Shown piece by piece: positions 26,263 to 36,449 of a DNA stretch of 64,000 nucleotides; within the stretch, counting starts at the first letter, position 1, and each line of letters starts with the position of its first letter. The notes under the pieces were generated by a model that was given only the letters and a program-made list of their open reading frames with translations, made no database searches and was not told where the DNA came from. The position numbers were made by a program, and so were the translations under genes. This DNA comes from Myroides sp. JBRI-B21084 (GTDB lineage Bacteria; Bacteroidota; Bacteroidia; Flavobacteriales; Flavobacteriaceae): positions 992,001 through 1,056,000 of the forward strand of contig NZ_CP120653.1 of assembly GCF_030545015.1 (NCBI RefSeq). Reading direction: 5' to 3'.

Positions 26263-26765
26263 TTACGTGTAGATTTAATTAAGCCAATAATTAGTAATAT
26301 GAGTAAAATTGTAAAAAAAGATGATGTGATAATTTGCAGAAGTATTTGTAAAATAAAACTGAAATTAAAAACTTCAAGTGAAAAAAGTATGGTGTGATGT
26401 ATAAGTACACCAAGTACAATATACGTAACTAATTCTGACGAAAACTTATCAGTAATACGCATCATATGAAATTCATAGCTGTAACCAAACGCCATTTTTA
26501 GTAAATTTTCGCGGAATAACGCCAAAGTAATACAAGCTGTAGCATGTACGCCCCCTGAATTATTAAACAAATCTAATATAAGACCAAGCATAAAACTAAA
26601 AATTATAGCAAGATGCTTGTTTGTATTTAATGGATATAATAAAATGAATAAAATATATGGATACGGGGTAACAATACCCCAAAAATGAATGTTGTTAAAA
26701 ATTGTTACCTGAAAAAATACAAGTAAAATAAAGCGTGTGGCATTTAAAATGGTAGTATTATTCAT
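26259..26765 (-). CDS. mreD: rod shape-determining protein MreD
   Basis: A 168-residue inner-membrane protein with five or six transmembrane helices; weakly conserved family recognised mainly by size, hydrophobicity (LNATRFILLVFFQVTIFNN, FSFMLGLILDLFNNSGGVHA) and its fixed place between mreC and pbp2. The GLILDLF...G.HA element is the best conserved part of MreD. Overlaps mreC by 8 bases and pbp2 by 4. Confidence 0.9.
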   Translation of the reverse strand: MNNTTILNATRFILLVFFQVTIFNNIHFWGIVTPYPYILFILLYPLNTNKHLAIIFSFMLGLILDLFNNSGGVHATACITLALFRENLLKMAFGYSYEFHMMRITDKFSSELVTYIVLGVLIHHTILFSLEVFNFSFILQILLQIITSSFFTILLILLIIGLIKSTRK

Positions 26766-27591
26766 TTTTTAATGTATCTTCTTCAAGTTGTAAAATTTCT
26801 TTAATATGTACGTGCTCAATTAAATAAACAGAACTTATGTTTGTCATGTCATTAAATAAACGAACGTTAATAGTGTAAAAGTTAGATTTTTTTGATGTAA
26901 ACACTTTGTCTACTACACCAACTGGTACGTTTTCTGGGAAAATGGTTGAAATACCACCAGTAACAATAGAATCGCCTTTTCGTAACGATGCTAGTTTAGG
27001 AATATCGGTAAGTTGTACAATTCCTGTATTTTTTCCGTCCCAAGTTATTGTACCAAAATGATTTGTTTTACTAATTTTAGCTCCAATTTTAGTTTTAGTG
27101 TTTAGAATACTTTGAATAGTTGCGTATCGATTAGATACATTTTCAACAATACCAATAACTCCCTTTGCATTTATAACCCCCATATCTTTTTTTATACCAT
27201 TAATTTTGCCTCCTTTAATGGTTAAATAATTGTTTTTTTTGTAATATGTGTTGTTTATAATTTTTGCATTGAAAAGTTTGTAATCTTGTGCAATACGGAT
27301 TTCAGGGTTAACAGCAAAAGTACTATCAACAATTAATTGACTGTTGTATAAAATTTGTTTCATTTTAGCATTTTCTTCTGCTAAACGATCATTTTCTACT
27401 TTTAAATGTAAATATTCGGTTGCGCTATTGGTTTTTTCATATATAGATCCCGATACAACATTGGCACTATTTACAACTTGACTAAGGTGGTATGAGTGCG
27501 TTTGTACCGTTAAATAAATCGAAACTACTAAAAGCAGCAAAAACAGTAGCTTAGTACTGTTTTTTGATATAAAATAAATAATTTGCTGCAT
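26758..27591 (-). CDS. mreC: rod shape-determining protein MreC
   Basis: A 277-residue bitopic protein: cytoplasmic start, one membrane helix (about 13-29, LLFLLLLVVSIYLTV), a coiled-coil (about 60-85, EYLHLKVENDRLAEENAKMK) and two small beta-barrel domains with GVINAKGVIGIVENVS and RKGDSIVTGGISTIFPENVPVG. MreC links the MreB filament to PBP2 in the periplasm. Follows mreB by 15 bases. Confidence 0.95.
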   Translation of the reverse strand: MQQIIYFISKNSTKLLFLLLLVVSIYLTVQTHSYHLSQVVNSANVVSGSIYEKTNSATEYLHLKVENDRLAEENAKMKQILYNSQLIVDSTFAVNPEIRIAQDYKLFNAKIINNTYYKKNNYLTIKGGKINGIKKDMGVINAKGVIGIVENVSNRYATIQSILNTKTKIGAKISKTNHFGTITWDGKNTGIVQLTDIPKLASLRKGDSIVTGGISTIFPENVPVGVVDKVFTSKKSNFYTINVRLFNDMTNISSVYLIEHVHIKEILQLEEDTLKNE

Positions 27592-27606
27592 ACTAATTTG
27601 GCTGTA

Positions 27607-28635
27607 TTATTTTATAAGAATGCTTTTAAATTTTTCAATATTTTTTATTACAATGCCTGTACCACGTACAACTGCACGTAAAGGATCTTCAGCAATATAA
27701 ACAGGTAAATCTGTTTTTTGTGAAATACGTTTATCCAAACCTCTTAACATAGAACCACCACCAGCTAAGTAAATACCTGTATTGTAGATATCTGCAGCTA
27801 ATTCAGGTGGTGTTTGCGATAAAGTTTCCATTACAGCGTCTTCAATTCGTTGGATTGATTTATCTAATGCTTTTGCAATTTCACGGTATGATACATTAAC
27901 CTGTTTTGGTTTACCTGTTAACAAATCTCTACCTTGTACCATTAAATCTTCTGGGCCTTGGTCTAAATCTTCAATTGCAGCACCAATTTCTATTTTAATT
28001 TTTTCGGCAGTACCTTCACCAACAAATAAGTTGTGTTGTGTACGCATGTAGTAAATAATATCATTTGTAAATACGTCACCTGCAATTTTTACAGATTTAT
28101 CACAAACAATTCCTCCTAATGCTAAAACTGCAATTTCGGTAGTACCACCACCTATATCAACAATCATATTACCGTTTGGTTGCATAATATCTACACCAAT
28201 ACCAATTGCTGCAGCCATAGGTTCGTGAATTAAGTAAACTTCTTTACCATTTACACGTTCACATGACTCTTTTACAGCGCGCATTTCTACTTCTGTAATA
28301 CCAGAAGGTATACAAACAACCATACGTAAAGCAGGTGTAAATAATCGTTTTTTTAATGCAGGTATACTTTTAATAAATAAACTTATCATCTTTTCAGATG
28401 CATCAAAATCGGCAATTACACCATCTTTTAAAGGTCTAATTGTTTTAATATTGTCATGCGTTTTTCCTTGCATCAAGCTAGCTTCGTGCCCAACAGCTAT
28501 AATTTTGCCAGAAACGCGATCACGTGCAACTATAGAAGGGCTGTCAATCACAACCTTACCGTTATGTATTATTAAAGTATTTGCAGTACCAAGGTCCATA
28601 GCAATTTCCTCGGTCATGAAATCAAAAAATCCCAT
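27607..28635 (-). CDS. mreB: rod shape-determining protein MreB (actin-like)
   Basis: A 342-residue actin homologue: phosphate-1 loop DLGTANTLI near residue 14, connect and phosphate-2 region MIVDIGGGTTEIAVLALGG, adenosine motif TGIYLAGGGSMLRGLD. An N-terminal amphipathic start MGFFDFMTEE is the membrane-binding helix. It forms filaments that guide the elongasome encoded by the next four genes. Length matches the family (about 340). Confidence 0.98.
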   Translation of the reverse strand: MGFFDFMTEEIAMDLGTANTLIIHNGKVVIDSPSIVARDRVSGKIIAVGHEASLMQGKTHDNIKTIRPLKDGVIADFDASEKMISLFIKSIPALKKRLFTPALRMVVCIPSGITEVEMRAVKESCERVNGKEVYLIHEPMAAAIGIGVDIMQPNGNMIVDIGGGTTEIAVLALGGIVCDKSVKIAGDVFTNDIIYYMRTQHNLFVGEGTAEKIKIEIGAAIEDLDQGPEDLMVQGRDLLTGKPKQVNVSYREIAKALDKSIQRIEDAVMETLSQTPPELAADIYNTGIYLAGGGSMLRGLDKRISQKTDLPVYIAEDPLRAVVRGTGIVIKNIEKFKSILIK

Positions 28636-28680
28636 ATTTTTTTCTAAATGGTGTTAAGTTAAACTATTTTGTATTTTATT

Positions 28681-30213
28681 TTAATGTTTAAAGTGACGAA
28701 TACCAGTGGTTACCATAGCCATTTGGTTTTCGTTACAATAATCAATGCTTAAATTGTCTTTAATTGATCCACCTGGTTGAATAACCGCAGAAATACCTGC
28801 GTTTTTAGCAATTTCCACGCAATCAGGGAATGGAAAAAATGCGTCGCTAGCCATAACTGCGCCTTCTAAATTAAATTCAAAGGAATTTGCTTTTTCAATT
28901 GCCTGACGAAGCGCATCAACTCTAGATGTTTGCCCTGTACCAGAAGCACAAAGCTGTTTGTTTTTTGCCAATACAATAGTATTAGATTTAGTGTGTTTAC
29001 ATATTTTTGATGCAAATAATAAATCTTTTACTTGTTCAGCAGTTGGTACTAAACTGGTAACATTTGTTAAATGTTCTTTAGTATCGGTAACATTATCTTT
29101 ATCTTGAAATAAAATACCGTTTAAACAAGTACGTACTTGTGTTTTAGGTAATTCAATATCTTTAATAACTAAAATAATTCTATTTTTCTTTTCTTGTAAA
29201 ATGGTAACAGCTTCTGCATCATAGCTAGGCGCAATTACAATTTCGCAAAATAATTTATTTACCTCTTCAGCGGTATCTTTATCAATGTTCCCATTTGCTA
29301 TTAAAACACCACCAAAAGCAGATGTAGGATCACCAGCTAAAGCAGCTAAATAAGCTTCTTTCATTGTAGGTTTTTGTGCTACACCACAAGCGTTGTTGTG
29401 TTTTAAGATTGCAAATGTTGGAGCATCGTTTTTAAATTCATTCATTAAATTTACAGCAGCATCAACATCTAATAAATTGTTGTAAGATAATTCTTTTCCG
29501 TGTAATTTTTCAAACAATTCGTTAAAATTTCCAAAAAAAGTTCCTTTTTGGTGTGGGTTTTCGCCGTAACGTAGTGTTTGCGCCTCATTTGTGCTTATTT
29601 TTAATATTGGTTCATTTATTTCACGGTTAAAATAATTGAATATAGCACCATCGTAATGAGACGAGGTATGAAATGCTTTTGCAGCTAAATATTTACGTTG
29701 AGCCAATGTTGTAGCTCCGTTTTCTTCAACATAAAAATTTAAAAATGTTTTGTATTCTTCAACAGATGCTACAATAACGGTGTCTTTAAAATTTTTAGCA
29801 CCAGCGCGAATTAATGAAATTCCACCGATATCAATTTTTTCTATAATTGCCGATTCATCTGCGCCAGAAGCAACCGTTTTTTCAAATGGATACAAGTCTA
29901 CAATTACTAAATCAATTTGGGGAATTGCATATTCTTGCATTTGTTGCACGTCTGATGGGTTGTCTTGACGGTTTAAAATACCACCAAAAATTTTTGGGTG
30001 TAACGTTTTTACACGTCCACCTAAAATAGATGGGTAAGATGTAACATCCTCAACAGCAACAACTGGTATTCCTAATTCTTTAATAAATGTTTCGGTTCCG
30101 CCAGTTGAATAAATAGTTACTTGATTTTTATGTAATTCCTTTACAATCGGTTCTAATCCTGTTTTATCGAATACTGAAATTAAAGCCGATTGAATTTTTT
30201 TAGTTGTACTCAT
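28681..30213 (-). CDS. purH: bifunctional AICAR transformylase / IMP cyclohydrolase
   Basis: A 510-residue enzyme for the last two steps of IMP synthesis. N-terminal MGS-like cyclohydrolase domain (about 1-200: STGGTETFIKELGIPV, LGGRVKTLHPKIFGGIL) and C-terminal transformylase domain with the ATIC motif LKHNNACGVA and DAFFPFPDCVEIA, QPGGSIKD at the end. Located 45 bases before mreB on the same strand, an arrangement common in Bacteroidota, so read-through into the cell-shape operon is plausible. Confidence 0.97.
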   Translation of the reverse strand: MSTTKKIQSALISVFDKTGLEPIVKELHKNQVTIYSTGGTETFIKELGIPVVAVEDVTSYPSILGGRVKTLHPKIFGGILNRQDNPSDVQQMQEYAIPQIDLVIVDLYPFEKTVASGADESAIIEKIDIGGISLIRAGAKNFKDTVIVASVEEYKTFLNFYVEENGATTLAQRKYLAAKAFHTSSHYDGAIFNYFNREINEPILKISTNEAQTLRYGENPHQKGTFFGNFNELFEKLHGKELSYNNLLDVDAAVNLMNEFKNDAPTFAILKHNNACGVAQKPTMKEAYLAALAGDPTSAFGGVLIANGNIDKDTAEEVNKLFCEIVIAPSYDAEAVTILQEKKNRIILVIKDIELPKTQVRTCLNGILFQDKDNVTDTKEHLTNVTSLVPTAEQVKDLLFASKICKHTKSNTIVLAKNKQLCASGTGQTSRVDALRQAIEKANSFEFNLEGAVMASDAFFPFPDCVEIAKNAGISAVIQPGGSIKDNLSIDYCNENQMAMVTTGIRHFKH

Positions 30214-30239
30214 GTATTGTTGTATGTTGTTTTAATGTA

Positions 30240-30301
30240 CAAAAATAGCATATGTTATTGATTTAATGAAAATTATTTAATAGGTTTTTTATGCTATTTT
30301 T
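30240..30301 (-). repeat. long-range inverted repeat upstream of purH
   Basis: Arms AAAAATAGCAT (30241-30251) and ATGCTATTTTT (30291-30301) are exact complements 39 bases apart. The proximal arm contains a minus-strand TATTTTTG that fits a -7 box for purH, so the repeat could be an operator; it may equally be a weak terminator for the HPP gene. Confidence 0.45.
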
Positions 30302-30327
30302 TTGTTTTTTTTATTATAAGTACGGTT

Positions 30328-30912
30328 TTATTTAAAATAATTAAATTTTTTATTAAACCGATGTGTTGTTTTATGAGGATATTGCCTTTTATGTGGTATG
30401 TTGTTAAAAAGTAAAGCTACTAAAAATAAAATAATTACGCCTGTTAATACAGGTGATATTACATACATATAACCTAGTTTTGTGATACTACTCCCTCCGG
30501 TTACAGCAATTAAAGCTGTTGCACCTCCGGGTGGATGTAATGCCTTTGCCATTTGCATAAAAATAATTGATAAGGATACTGCAAGTGGCGCTGCTATCCA
30601 AATATAAGTACCTATTAATTTGTAAATAGTTACTCCTATGCATGCTGAAATTATATGACCTAAAAATAAATTTTTGGGTTGTGCCAACGGACTGTTAATA
30701 GCACCATAAATCAATACACAACTTGCGCCAAATGAGCCAATTATTAAGGTTAAGTCGTATTTTGATAGAATTTCGAAATGTAAAAAACTTACAATTCCCA
30801 ATCCTACAAAAGATCCTAAGAAAGCCCAAAAATGTTCTTTAAAATCTATTAAAGTTTCTTTGTAAAGTACATATCGCGTTTTACGATACGTTTTGTTTTT
30901 TTTAATTAACAT
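30328..30912 (-). CDS. HPP family integral membrane protein
   Basis: A 194-residue protein with about five transmembrane helices. The HPP signature is present: GSFGASCVLIYGAINSPLAQ with PLAQPKNLFLGH, and later MQMAKALHPPGGATALIAV with the His-Pro-Pro motif. HPP proteins are implicated in nitrite or small-anion transport in chloroplasts and cyanobacteria; bacterial roles are largely unknown. Its start overlaps the mutS stop by one base, so it is translationally coupled to mutS. Confidence 0.9.
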   Translation of the reverse strand: MLIKKNKTYRKTRYVLYKETLIDFKEHFWAFLGSFVGLGIVSFLHFEILSKYDLTLIIGSFGASCVLIYGAINSPLAQPKNLFLGHIISACIGVTIYKLIGTYIWIAAPLAVSLSIIFMQMAKALHPPGGATALIAVTGGSSITKLGYMYVISPVLTGVIILFLVALLFNNIPHKRQYPHKTTHRFNKKFNYFK

Positions 30913-33515
30913 TATTTACGGCTTACCATTTTTTTAATTTCGTTTAATTTCATTAAAGCTTCTACAGGTGTTAACGTATTTATGTCTAAACTTACAATTT
31001 CTTCTCTAATCTCTTCTAAAATGGGATCGTCTAAATTAAAAATAGATAACTGTAAATCGTCTTGTTTTAAAGCATTTGTTGTTGATTCACTTTTATGACT
31101 CGCTTCTAATTTTTTTAATATTTTTTGAGCCTTTTGGACCACCAAATTGGGCATTCCAGCCATTTTTGCAACATGTATACCAAAACTATGAGCACTGCCT
31201 CCAGGAATTAATTTTCGTAAAAAAAGCACATTATCTTTTAGTTCTTTAACCGATACATTGTAGTTTTTTATACGGTTAAATTGTTCGTGCATATCGTTTA
31301 GTTCGTGATAATGCGTTGCAAATAACGTTTTTGCTTTTTGTGGATGTTCATGAATGTATTCGGCAATGGCCCAAGCTATCGAAATTCCGTCGTAAGTTGA
31401 TGTTCCACGACCAATTTCGTCAAGTAAAACCAAACTGCGATTGGTTAAATTATTTAAGATAGAAGCAGTTTCGTTCATTTCTACCATAAAAGTTGATTCG
31501 CCCATTGAAATGTTATCCGATGCACCAACTCTAGTAAAAATTTTATCAACAATTCCCATTTGTACGTAACTTGCTGGTACAAAACTGCCCATTTGAGCCA
31601 GAAGAACAATTAAAGCTGTTTGGCGTAAAATTGCCGATTTACCAGACATGTTAGGACCTGTAATCATAATGATTTGTTGTGTTTCGGTATCTAAAAAAAC
31701 ATCGTTTGCAATGTAAGGTGTACCAACAGGTAATTGTTTTTCAATAACTGGGTGTCGACCGTCTTTAATATCTAAAACAAAACTTTCTTCAATAATAGGA
31801 CGAACGTAATTGTTTTCGGTTGCCAGTTGCGTGTACGATTGCAAACAATCTAACTGGGCAACAAGTTGCGCGTTTAACTGTACTTGTTGAATGTACTGCG
31901 CACACCACATGATGAATTTTTCATAAATTTCAGCTTCAATTTTAGAAATGCGTTCTTCGGCACCTAAAATTTTAGTTTCGTATTCCTTAAGTTCTTCGGT
32001 AATATATCGTTCTGCACTTACAAGGGTTTGTTTACGTATCCAATTAGTAGGAACTTTTTCTTTGTGCGTATTTCTTACTTCAATATAATATCCAAACACA
32101 TTATTAAAAGCAACTTTTAATGAAGGAATTCCTGTTGTTTCGCTTTCGCGTTGTTCAATGGCTTCTAAAAACGATTTGCCCGATTGTGATATGTTTCGCA
32201 ATTCATCTAACTCTTCGTTTACACCTGTTGCAATGGCATTTCCTTTGTTTAAAGCAACAGGAGCTTCGGCAGAAATGGTGTTTTTAATTTTTTCGCGCAG
32301 TAACTCACAAGCATGTAAATTATCGCCAATAACTTTTAAAGCTTCGTTTTTAGATTGTAAAGCAGCTTCTTTTAAAGGGATAATTGCATCTAAACTTTCC
32401 TTTAAAATTACACATTCACGAGGAGATATTTTACCTGTTGCCAATTTAGAAATCAATCGTTCTAAATCTGAAATTTGTTTAATTTGGTATTGAAAATTTT
32501 GTAAAACGTCGGTATTTGTTTTGAAATAATCAACTACATCAAATCGTTTGTTTATTGCATCAATATCTTTTAAAGGCAAGGCAAGCCATCGTTTTAACAA
32601 ACGACCACCCATTGGTGATAAGGTTTTATCAATAACATCTAAAAGGGTAGTGGCGTTTTCGTTAGCCGATCCGTAAAGTTCTAAATTGCGAATGGTAAAA
32701 CGATCCATCCAAACATAAGCGTCTTCGGCAATTCGTTGAATATTGGTAATGTGTTGAATTTTATTGTGTTGCGTTTCGGATAGATAATATAAAATGGCTC
32801 CACACGATATAATTCCTTCTTGTAATTCATCAATTCCAAAACCTTTTAACGAATTTGTTTTAAAATGATTGGTTAAGGTTTCGTTTGCGTAATCGGTTTT
32901 AAAAATCCAATCTTCTAAATAAAATAAGTTAAAATCGCTTCCAAATTGATGTAAAAAATGGTTTTTATTACCTTTTTGGACTAAAACTTCGCTTGGTTTA
33001 AAATTTTGTAGTAATTTATCTATGTATTCTTGGTTGCCTTGCGATGTTAAAAATTCACCTGTAGAAACATCTAAAAATGCAATTCCAATGTTTTTGGTGC
33101 CAAAATGTAAAGCTGCTAAAAAATTATTGCTTTTAGATTGCAAAACTTCGTCGTTGGTAGTAACACCAGGTGTAACCAGCTCGGTAACGCCACGTTTTAC
33201 AATGGTTTTAGTCATTTTAGGGTCTTCTAATTGATCGCAAATAGCTACGCGTAAACCTGCTTTAACTAATTTAGGTAAATACACGTTTAATGAATGGTGA
33301 GGAAAGCCAGCTAATTCTGTTTCGCTGGTTGAACCAGCACCGCGTTTTGTAAGCGTAATTCCTAAAACTTTTGCTGTTCTAACAGCATCTTGACCAAAGG
33401 TTTCGTAAAAATCGCCCACACGAAAAAGCAAACAAGCATCGGGGTATTTTGCTTTAATTTGATTGTATTGTTGCATTAACGGGGTTTCTTTTTTTACTTT
33501 TTCCTTTGTAGACAT
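30912..33515 (-). CDS. mutS: DNA mismatch repair protein MutS
   Basis: An 867-residue MutS1-type ATPase. N-terminal mismatch-binding domain with the Phe-x-Glu wedge in [13 protein letters not shown], connector, lever and clamp domains, then the ATPase: Walker [26 protein letters not shown], Walker [17 protein letters not shown], and FATHYHEL. The C-terminal helix-turn-helix dimerisation region is complete. Recognises mismatches and starts repair. First gene before HPP; the preceding operon ends in a terminator 45 bases upstream. Confidence 0.97.
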   Translation of the reverse strand: MSTKEKVKKETPLMQQYNQIKAKYPDACLLFRVGDFYETFGQDAVRTAKVLGITLTKRGAGSTSETELAGFPHHSLNVYLPKLVKAGLRVAICDQLEDPKMTKTIVKRGVTELVTPGVTTNDEVLQSKSNNFLAALHFGTKNIGIAFLDVSTGEFLTSQGNQEYIDKLLQNFKPSEVLVQKGNKNHFLHQFGSDFNLFYLEDWIFKTDYANETLTNHFKTNSLKGFGIDELQEGIISCGAILYYLSETQHNKIQHITNIQRIAEDAYVWMDRFTIRNLELYGSANENATTLLDVIDKTLSPMGGRLLKRWLALPLKDIDAINKRFDVVDYFKTNTDVLQNFQYQIKQISDLERLISKLATGKISPRECVILKESLDAIIPLKEAALQSKNEALKVIGDNLHACELLREKIKNTISAEAPVALNKGNAIATGVNEELDELRNISQSGKSFLEAIEQRESETTGIPSLKVAFNNVFGYYIEVRNTHKEKVPTNWIRKQTLVSAERYITEELKEYETKILGAEERISKIEAEIYEKFIMWCAQYIQQVQLNAQLVAQLDCLQSYTQLATENNYVRPIIEESFVLDIKDGRHPVIEKQLPVGTPYIANDVFLDTETQQIIMITGPNMSGKSAILRQTALIVLLAQMGSFVPASYVQMGIVDKIFTRVGASDNISMGESTFMVEMNETASILNNLTNRSLVLLDEIGRGTSTYDGISIAWAIAEYIHEHPQKAKTLFATHYHELNDMHEQFNRIKNYNVSVKELKDNVLFLRKLIPGGSAHSFGIHVAKMAGMPNLVVQKAQKILKKLEASHKSESTTNALKQDDLQLSIFNLDDPILEEIREEIVSLDINTLTPVEALMKLNEIKKMVSRK

Positions 33516-33559
33516 GATTTTAATTTTATCAGTTTACAAATATATTATATATAGAACAG

Positions 33560-33596
33560 AAAAAGTAAAACAAGCAGTAGCAAGTTTTACTTTTTT
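33560..33596 (-). terminator. terminator of the DUF2089-headed operon
   Basis: Stem AAAAAGTAAAAC with its exact 12-base complement and a 12-base loop, in the gap between the DUF3784 gene and mutS. Confidence 0.7.
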
Positions 33597-33632
33597 ATTA
33601 AAATTATCTGTGTTTTAAATATTGAATTACTG

Positions 33633-34052
33633 TTACCTTAATTCATTTAATGGTGTATAGTAAATTATAATACTTATGATTAATCCGCAAAAAAATAAAA
33701 AGGCAAGTGCAATGCGTTGCAACCATTTTTCCCAATTTTTGTAAACATTTTTATCGAATTCTTTTCCTAAAAAAAACAGCGGTACAAAGCCCCAACTTAA
33801 GCCTAAAACAAATGATATAAACAAAAAATTATCGTTTTTAATAAATAAATTAGAAAGGGTAATTAAAGTTAAAAAAAGTGCAATGCCATAGAATACTTTT
33901 TTGTGAATTTTGGCAATTTCTTTAAAGTTCACCTTCTTTTTGCGTTCATCGCTCATGGTATTATAACCCGATAATAAACTTTGCGCACTATCTTCGTTTA
34001 AAATACTAGCAAAAAAGCATAAAATAAAAGCAATTATAAAACCTGCGTACAT
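33633..34052 (-). CDS. DUF3784-like membrane protein
   Basis: A 139-residue protein with three predicted membrane helices (about 2-18, 55-72, 78-95, and possibly a fourth at 115-133). The segment LLSGYNTMSDERKKKVNFKE is the marker of DUF3784 proteins, followed by a TM pair. Function unknown. Start overlaps the upstream stop by one base: last gene of a five-gene operon led by a DUF2089 protein. Confidence 0.75.
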   Translation of the reverse strand: MYAGFIIAFILCFFASILNEDSAQSLLSGYNTMSDERKKKVNFKEIAKIHKKVFYGIALFLTLITLSNLFIKNDNFLFISFVLGLSWGFVPLFFLGKEFDKNVYKNWEKWLQRIALAFLFFCGLIISIIIYYTPLNELR

Positions 34053-34513
34053 TATTGTAAATTTATTTGTGATATTATTTTAGATAATTCAGTTGGTTTT
34101 TGCGTACCAATAATTAATTGTTTCCCGTTTTTTAATTGTATATGTAATCCCATTTTACCTTTTATGTTGTAAACTATACCGTATTTTGTAAATAACCTAA
34201 TTCCCCAACCGCCTACAAAACCATAATTTATAACATTCATTGATTTAATAGTGTTAATTTCAATGTTTTTATTAATTAATGGAAAAAACGTTACTTGTAT
34301 GGTTTTAGGTGTAATGGTTGTTTTTAATTTTATGATTACTAAGAAAAGAATTGACAATAGAAGAATTATAACCCCAAAAATAGTTTCTTTTGAAACGGTG
34401 TTATTTGTGAATTTTTTAAAGAAATCTATAACCGGAATAATTGTAATAACAACAATTAATAACCAAAGCCACCATTGGTTAAAACGCTGGTTTTCTGTGA
34501 ATAAAGTATTCAT
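34052..34513 (-). CDS. membrane protein with bacterial PH-like domain
   Basis: A 153-residue protein with two membrane helices (about 14-30 and 45-62) followed by a beta-rich soluble part: TITPKTIQVTFFPLINKNIE, INTIKSMNVINYG, then GLHIQLKNGKQLIIGTQKP and a final helix. This order (two helices, then seven strands and a helix) is that of bacterial pleckstrin-homology-like proteins such as YdbS relatives; the exact family is uncertain. Four-base spacing to the upstream hydrolase gene. Confidence 0.6.
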   Translation of the reverse strand: MNTLFTENQRFNQWWLWLLIVVITIIPVIDFFKKFTNNTVSKETIFGVIILLLSILFLVIIKLKTTITPKTIQVTFFPLINKNIEINTIKSMNVINYGFVGGWGIRLFTKYGIVYNIKGKMGLHIQLKNGKQLIIGTQKPTELSKIISQINLQ

Positions 34514-34516
34514 TTT

Positions 34517-35869
34517 TTATTTAATATTTTGGTTTAACCAGTTGCTAATGTCTTCTAAAACAAAAGGTTCAATTGTTGTTTCAATGGCTCCGTATTCATC
34601 GGGCATCCCTGTTTTTGCTTTTTGAAACAAATGATTAAGGTTTGAATACTTTTTTATTGTAACCTTTTTATTATGAACCATCCCTTTTTCCCATCCGTTC
34701 AAATTTTCAATTGCAGCTACTTGAACATCTTTATCGCCATTTAAAATTAATGCTTTTGCTTTTATTTTTGAAAAGTAATTTTCAGGGTTGTATCGCACAA
34801 AAGTTGTAAACCAATTATTGTTTACCAAATCTGTAAGCTGCTTAATTTCTTCACTAGATAAATTGGTATAGCTTGGATTCGATTTTATATAATTTGTAAT
34901 TTCTTGTTCAATTTTTTCAGATGAATCATTCATTTTAATGATTTCGTAAATTTTTCTGAATAAAACTTGGTTTGCATTTAAAGCTTGCTCAGGTACACCA
35001 CTGCTTTTTTCTACGTCGTATTTTTGTTTAAGCATTAACGCATCAATTGCAATACCAGGACCAGCCATTGATACAATAAAAGCAATATCTTTACGTTGTG
35101 CCGCAATTATTTGCGCAACCATTCCGCCTTCGCTATGGCCTAAAACACCTATTTTTTTAGCATTTATTTCTTTTATCGATTTTAAAAAATCAACAGCGTT
35201 ATTTGCGTCATCAGCAAAATCAAAAGTTGTTGCATTTTCAAAATCACCACCCGATTCACCCACGCCACGGTCATCGTATCTTAAAACGGCATAGCCTTGT
35301 TTTGTTAAATAATCAGCAATTACCCAAAACGGTTTATGGTTAAAAAGCTCTTCGTTTCTATCTTGCGGCCCACTGCCCGAAACCAAAACAATTGCAGGGA
35401 AATTTTTTCCTGTACTAGGCATGGTTAATGTGCCTGCTAATTTAATTTTAGATGCTTTGTTTTCAAAAGTAACCTCTTCTATTTTATAGTTAAATGGGGG
35501 GTGGGGTTCTTGTGGACGGTTGCGTTTAAATTCACCTTTTGTAAAATTTAAAGTGAATTTTTGTCCGCCTTGTTTAAAAATGCCATTTATGTTGTTGTTA
35601 AGTAAATCGCCTTCGTAAGTCATAAACATACGCGCGTCTTTTAAAAACAATTTATTGTTTTCAAATTTAATTTCTTGAATATTTATGCCGTATGCGCCTT
35701 GGTCTGGACTATCGGCAGTTGCTTTTAAGGTATTGTTTTCTGTTGTAATATGTAAAACAAAGGGCAATTTTGATGTTGGTAATTCAATATTACCGCTCCA
35801 AGTTCCTTCAATTTGTGCATGACTTGTAAAACTAATTATAAACAAGTATAAAAAAAGTATATTTTTCAT
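34517..35869 (-). CDS. exported alpha/beta hydrolase (prolyl-oligopeptidase-like serine esterase)
   Basis: A 450-residue protein with signal peptide (MKNILFLYLFIISFTSHA), a small beta-rich N-terminal domain (about 20-130) and an alpha/beta-hydrolase domain. Active-site features: oxyanion region VLVSGSGPQDRNE, YDDRGVGESGG, nucleophile elbow GHSEGG, and the late Asp in LNGDKDVQV and His in NLNHLFQ. This architecture matches dienelactone-hydrolase/BAAT-like exported esterases; natural substrate unknown. Placed mid-operon between two small membrane proteins. Confidence 0.85.
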   Translation of the reverse strand: MKNILFLYLFIISFTSHAQIEGTWSGNIELPTSKLPFVLHITTENNTLKATADSPDQGAYGINIQEIKFENNKLFLKDARMFMTYEGDLLNNNINGIFKQGGQKFTLNFTKGEFKRNRPQEPHPPFNYKIEEVTFENKASKIKLAGTLTMPSTGKNFPAIVLVSGSGPQDRNEELFNHKPFWVIADYLTKQGYAVLRYDDRGVGESGGDFENATTFDFADDANNAVDFLKSIKEINAKKIGVLGHSEGGMVAQIIAAQRKDIAFIVSMAGPGIAIDALMLKQKYDVEKSSGVPEQALNANQVLFRKIYEIIKMNDSSEKIEQEITNYIKSNPSYTNLSSEEIKQLTDLVNNNWFTTFVRYNPENYFSKIKAKALILNGDKDVQVAAIENLNGWEKGMVHNKKVTIKKYSNLNHLFQKAKTGMPDEYGAIETTIEPFVLEDISNWLNQNIK

Positions 35870-35871
35870 GA

Positions 35872-36447
35872 TTAGATATTTTTTAGAATAATGGTTGAAA
35901 TAAACATCGACACAATTAAAAAAACAATAAAAAGTAAATAATCGGTTGTTTTTTTTGCGTTAGAAATGGTTTTAAAGCCTTTATAAAGTGTAATAATTTG
36001 AAAAATAACAACAAGTAAACTAAAAAACGATGTTGCTATTAAAAAAACGTATTCGCTAGTTGTTGAAGGTAAATTTACTGTAATGCTATTTTTAGAAACC
36101 ATTTGCGCTGTTAATTTACTGAATTGACCGTTAAAATTGGTTAATGCCATTAAGTAAAAAGGGATGCGAGCATAAAAAGATAGGTTTAAAGCATCTAAAA
36201 ATCGCGTTTTTTTATTAATGATTTTACCAGCAAAAAAAACAAAAAGGGTTAACAAAAAAGAACAAAATGTATTTTCAACAATTGTTTTATAAAAATTTAT
36301 TTCGGTTCTAAAGGATAAATGAAAAGTATGATCAAACCAACCACGCATATATACCGAAGTTATTGTTCCAACCAAAAAAACAATTATATTAAAAACAAGT
36401 AATTTTTTATCGTTAAAAAAAGCAATTGGGTTTATTATTTTTTTCAT
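35872..36447 (-). CDS. polytopic membrane protein, Yip1-like
   Basis: A 191-residue protein with about five transmembrane helices and short loops. The order of helices, the early Pro/Phe segment (INPIAFFNDKKLL) and the helix with NLSFYARIPFYLMAL recall Yip1-domain membrane proteins, but similarity is by pattern only. It sits two bases from both neighbours, between the regulator-like DUF2089 gene and the hydrolase. Confidence 0.55.
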   Translation of the reverse strand: MKKIINPIAFFNDKKLLVFNIIVFLVGTITSVYMRGWFDHTFHLSFRTEINFYKTIVENTFCSFLLTLFVFFAGKIINKKTRFLDALNLSFYARIPFYLMALTNFNGQFSKLTAQMVSKNSITVNLPSTTSEYVFLIATSFFSLLVVIFQIITLYKGFKTISNAKKTTDYLLFIVFLIVSMFISTIILKNI

Positions 36448-36449
36448 GT

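Noticed and set aside
31640..31690. MutS Walker A reads GKSA rather than GKST
   Set aside because: As far as I recall this is normal for Bacteroidota MutS; all other ATPase motifs are intact, so no loss of function is implied.
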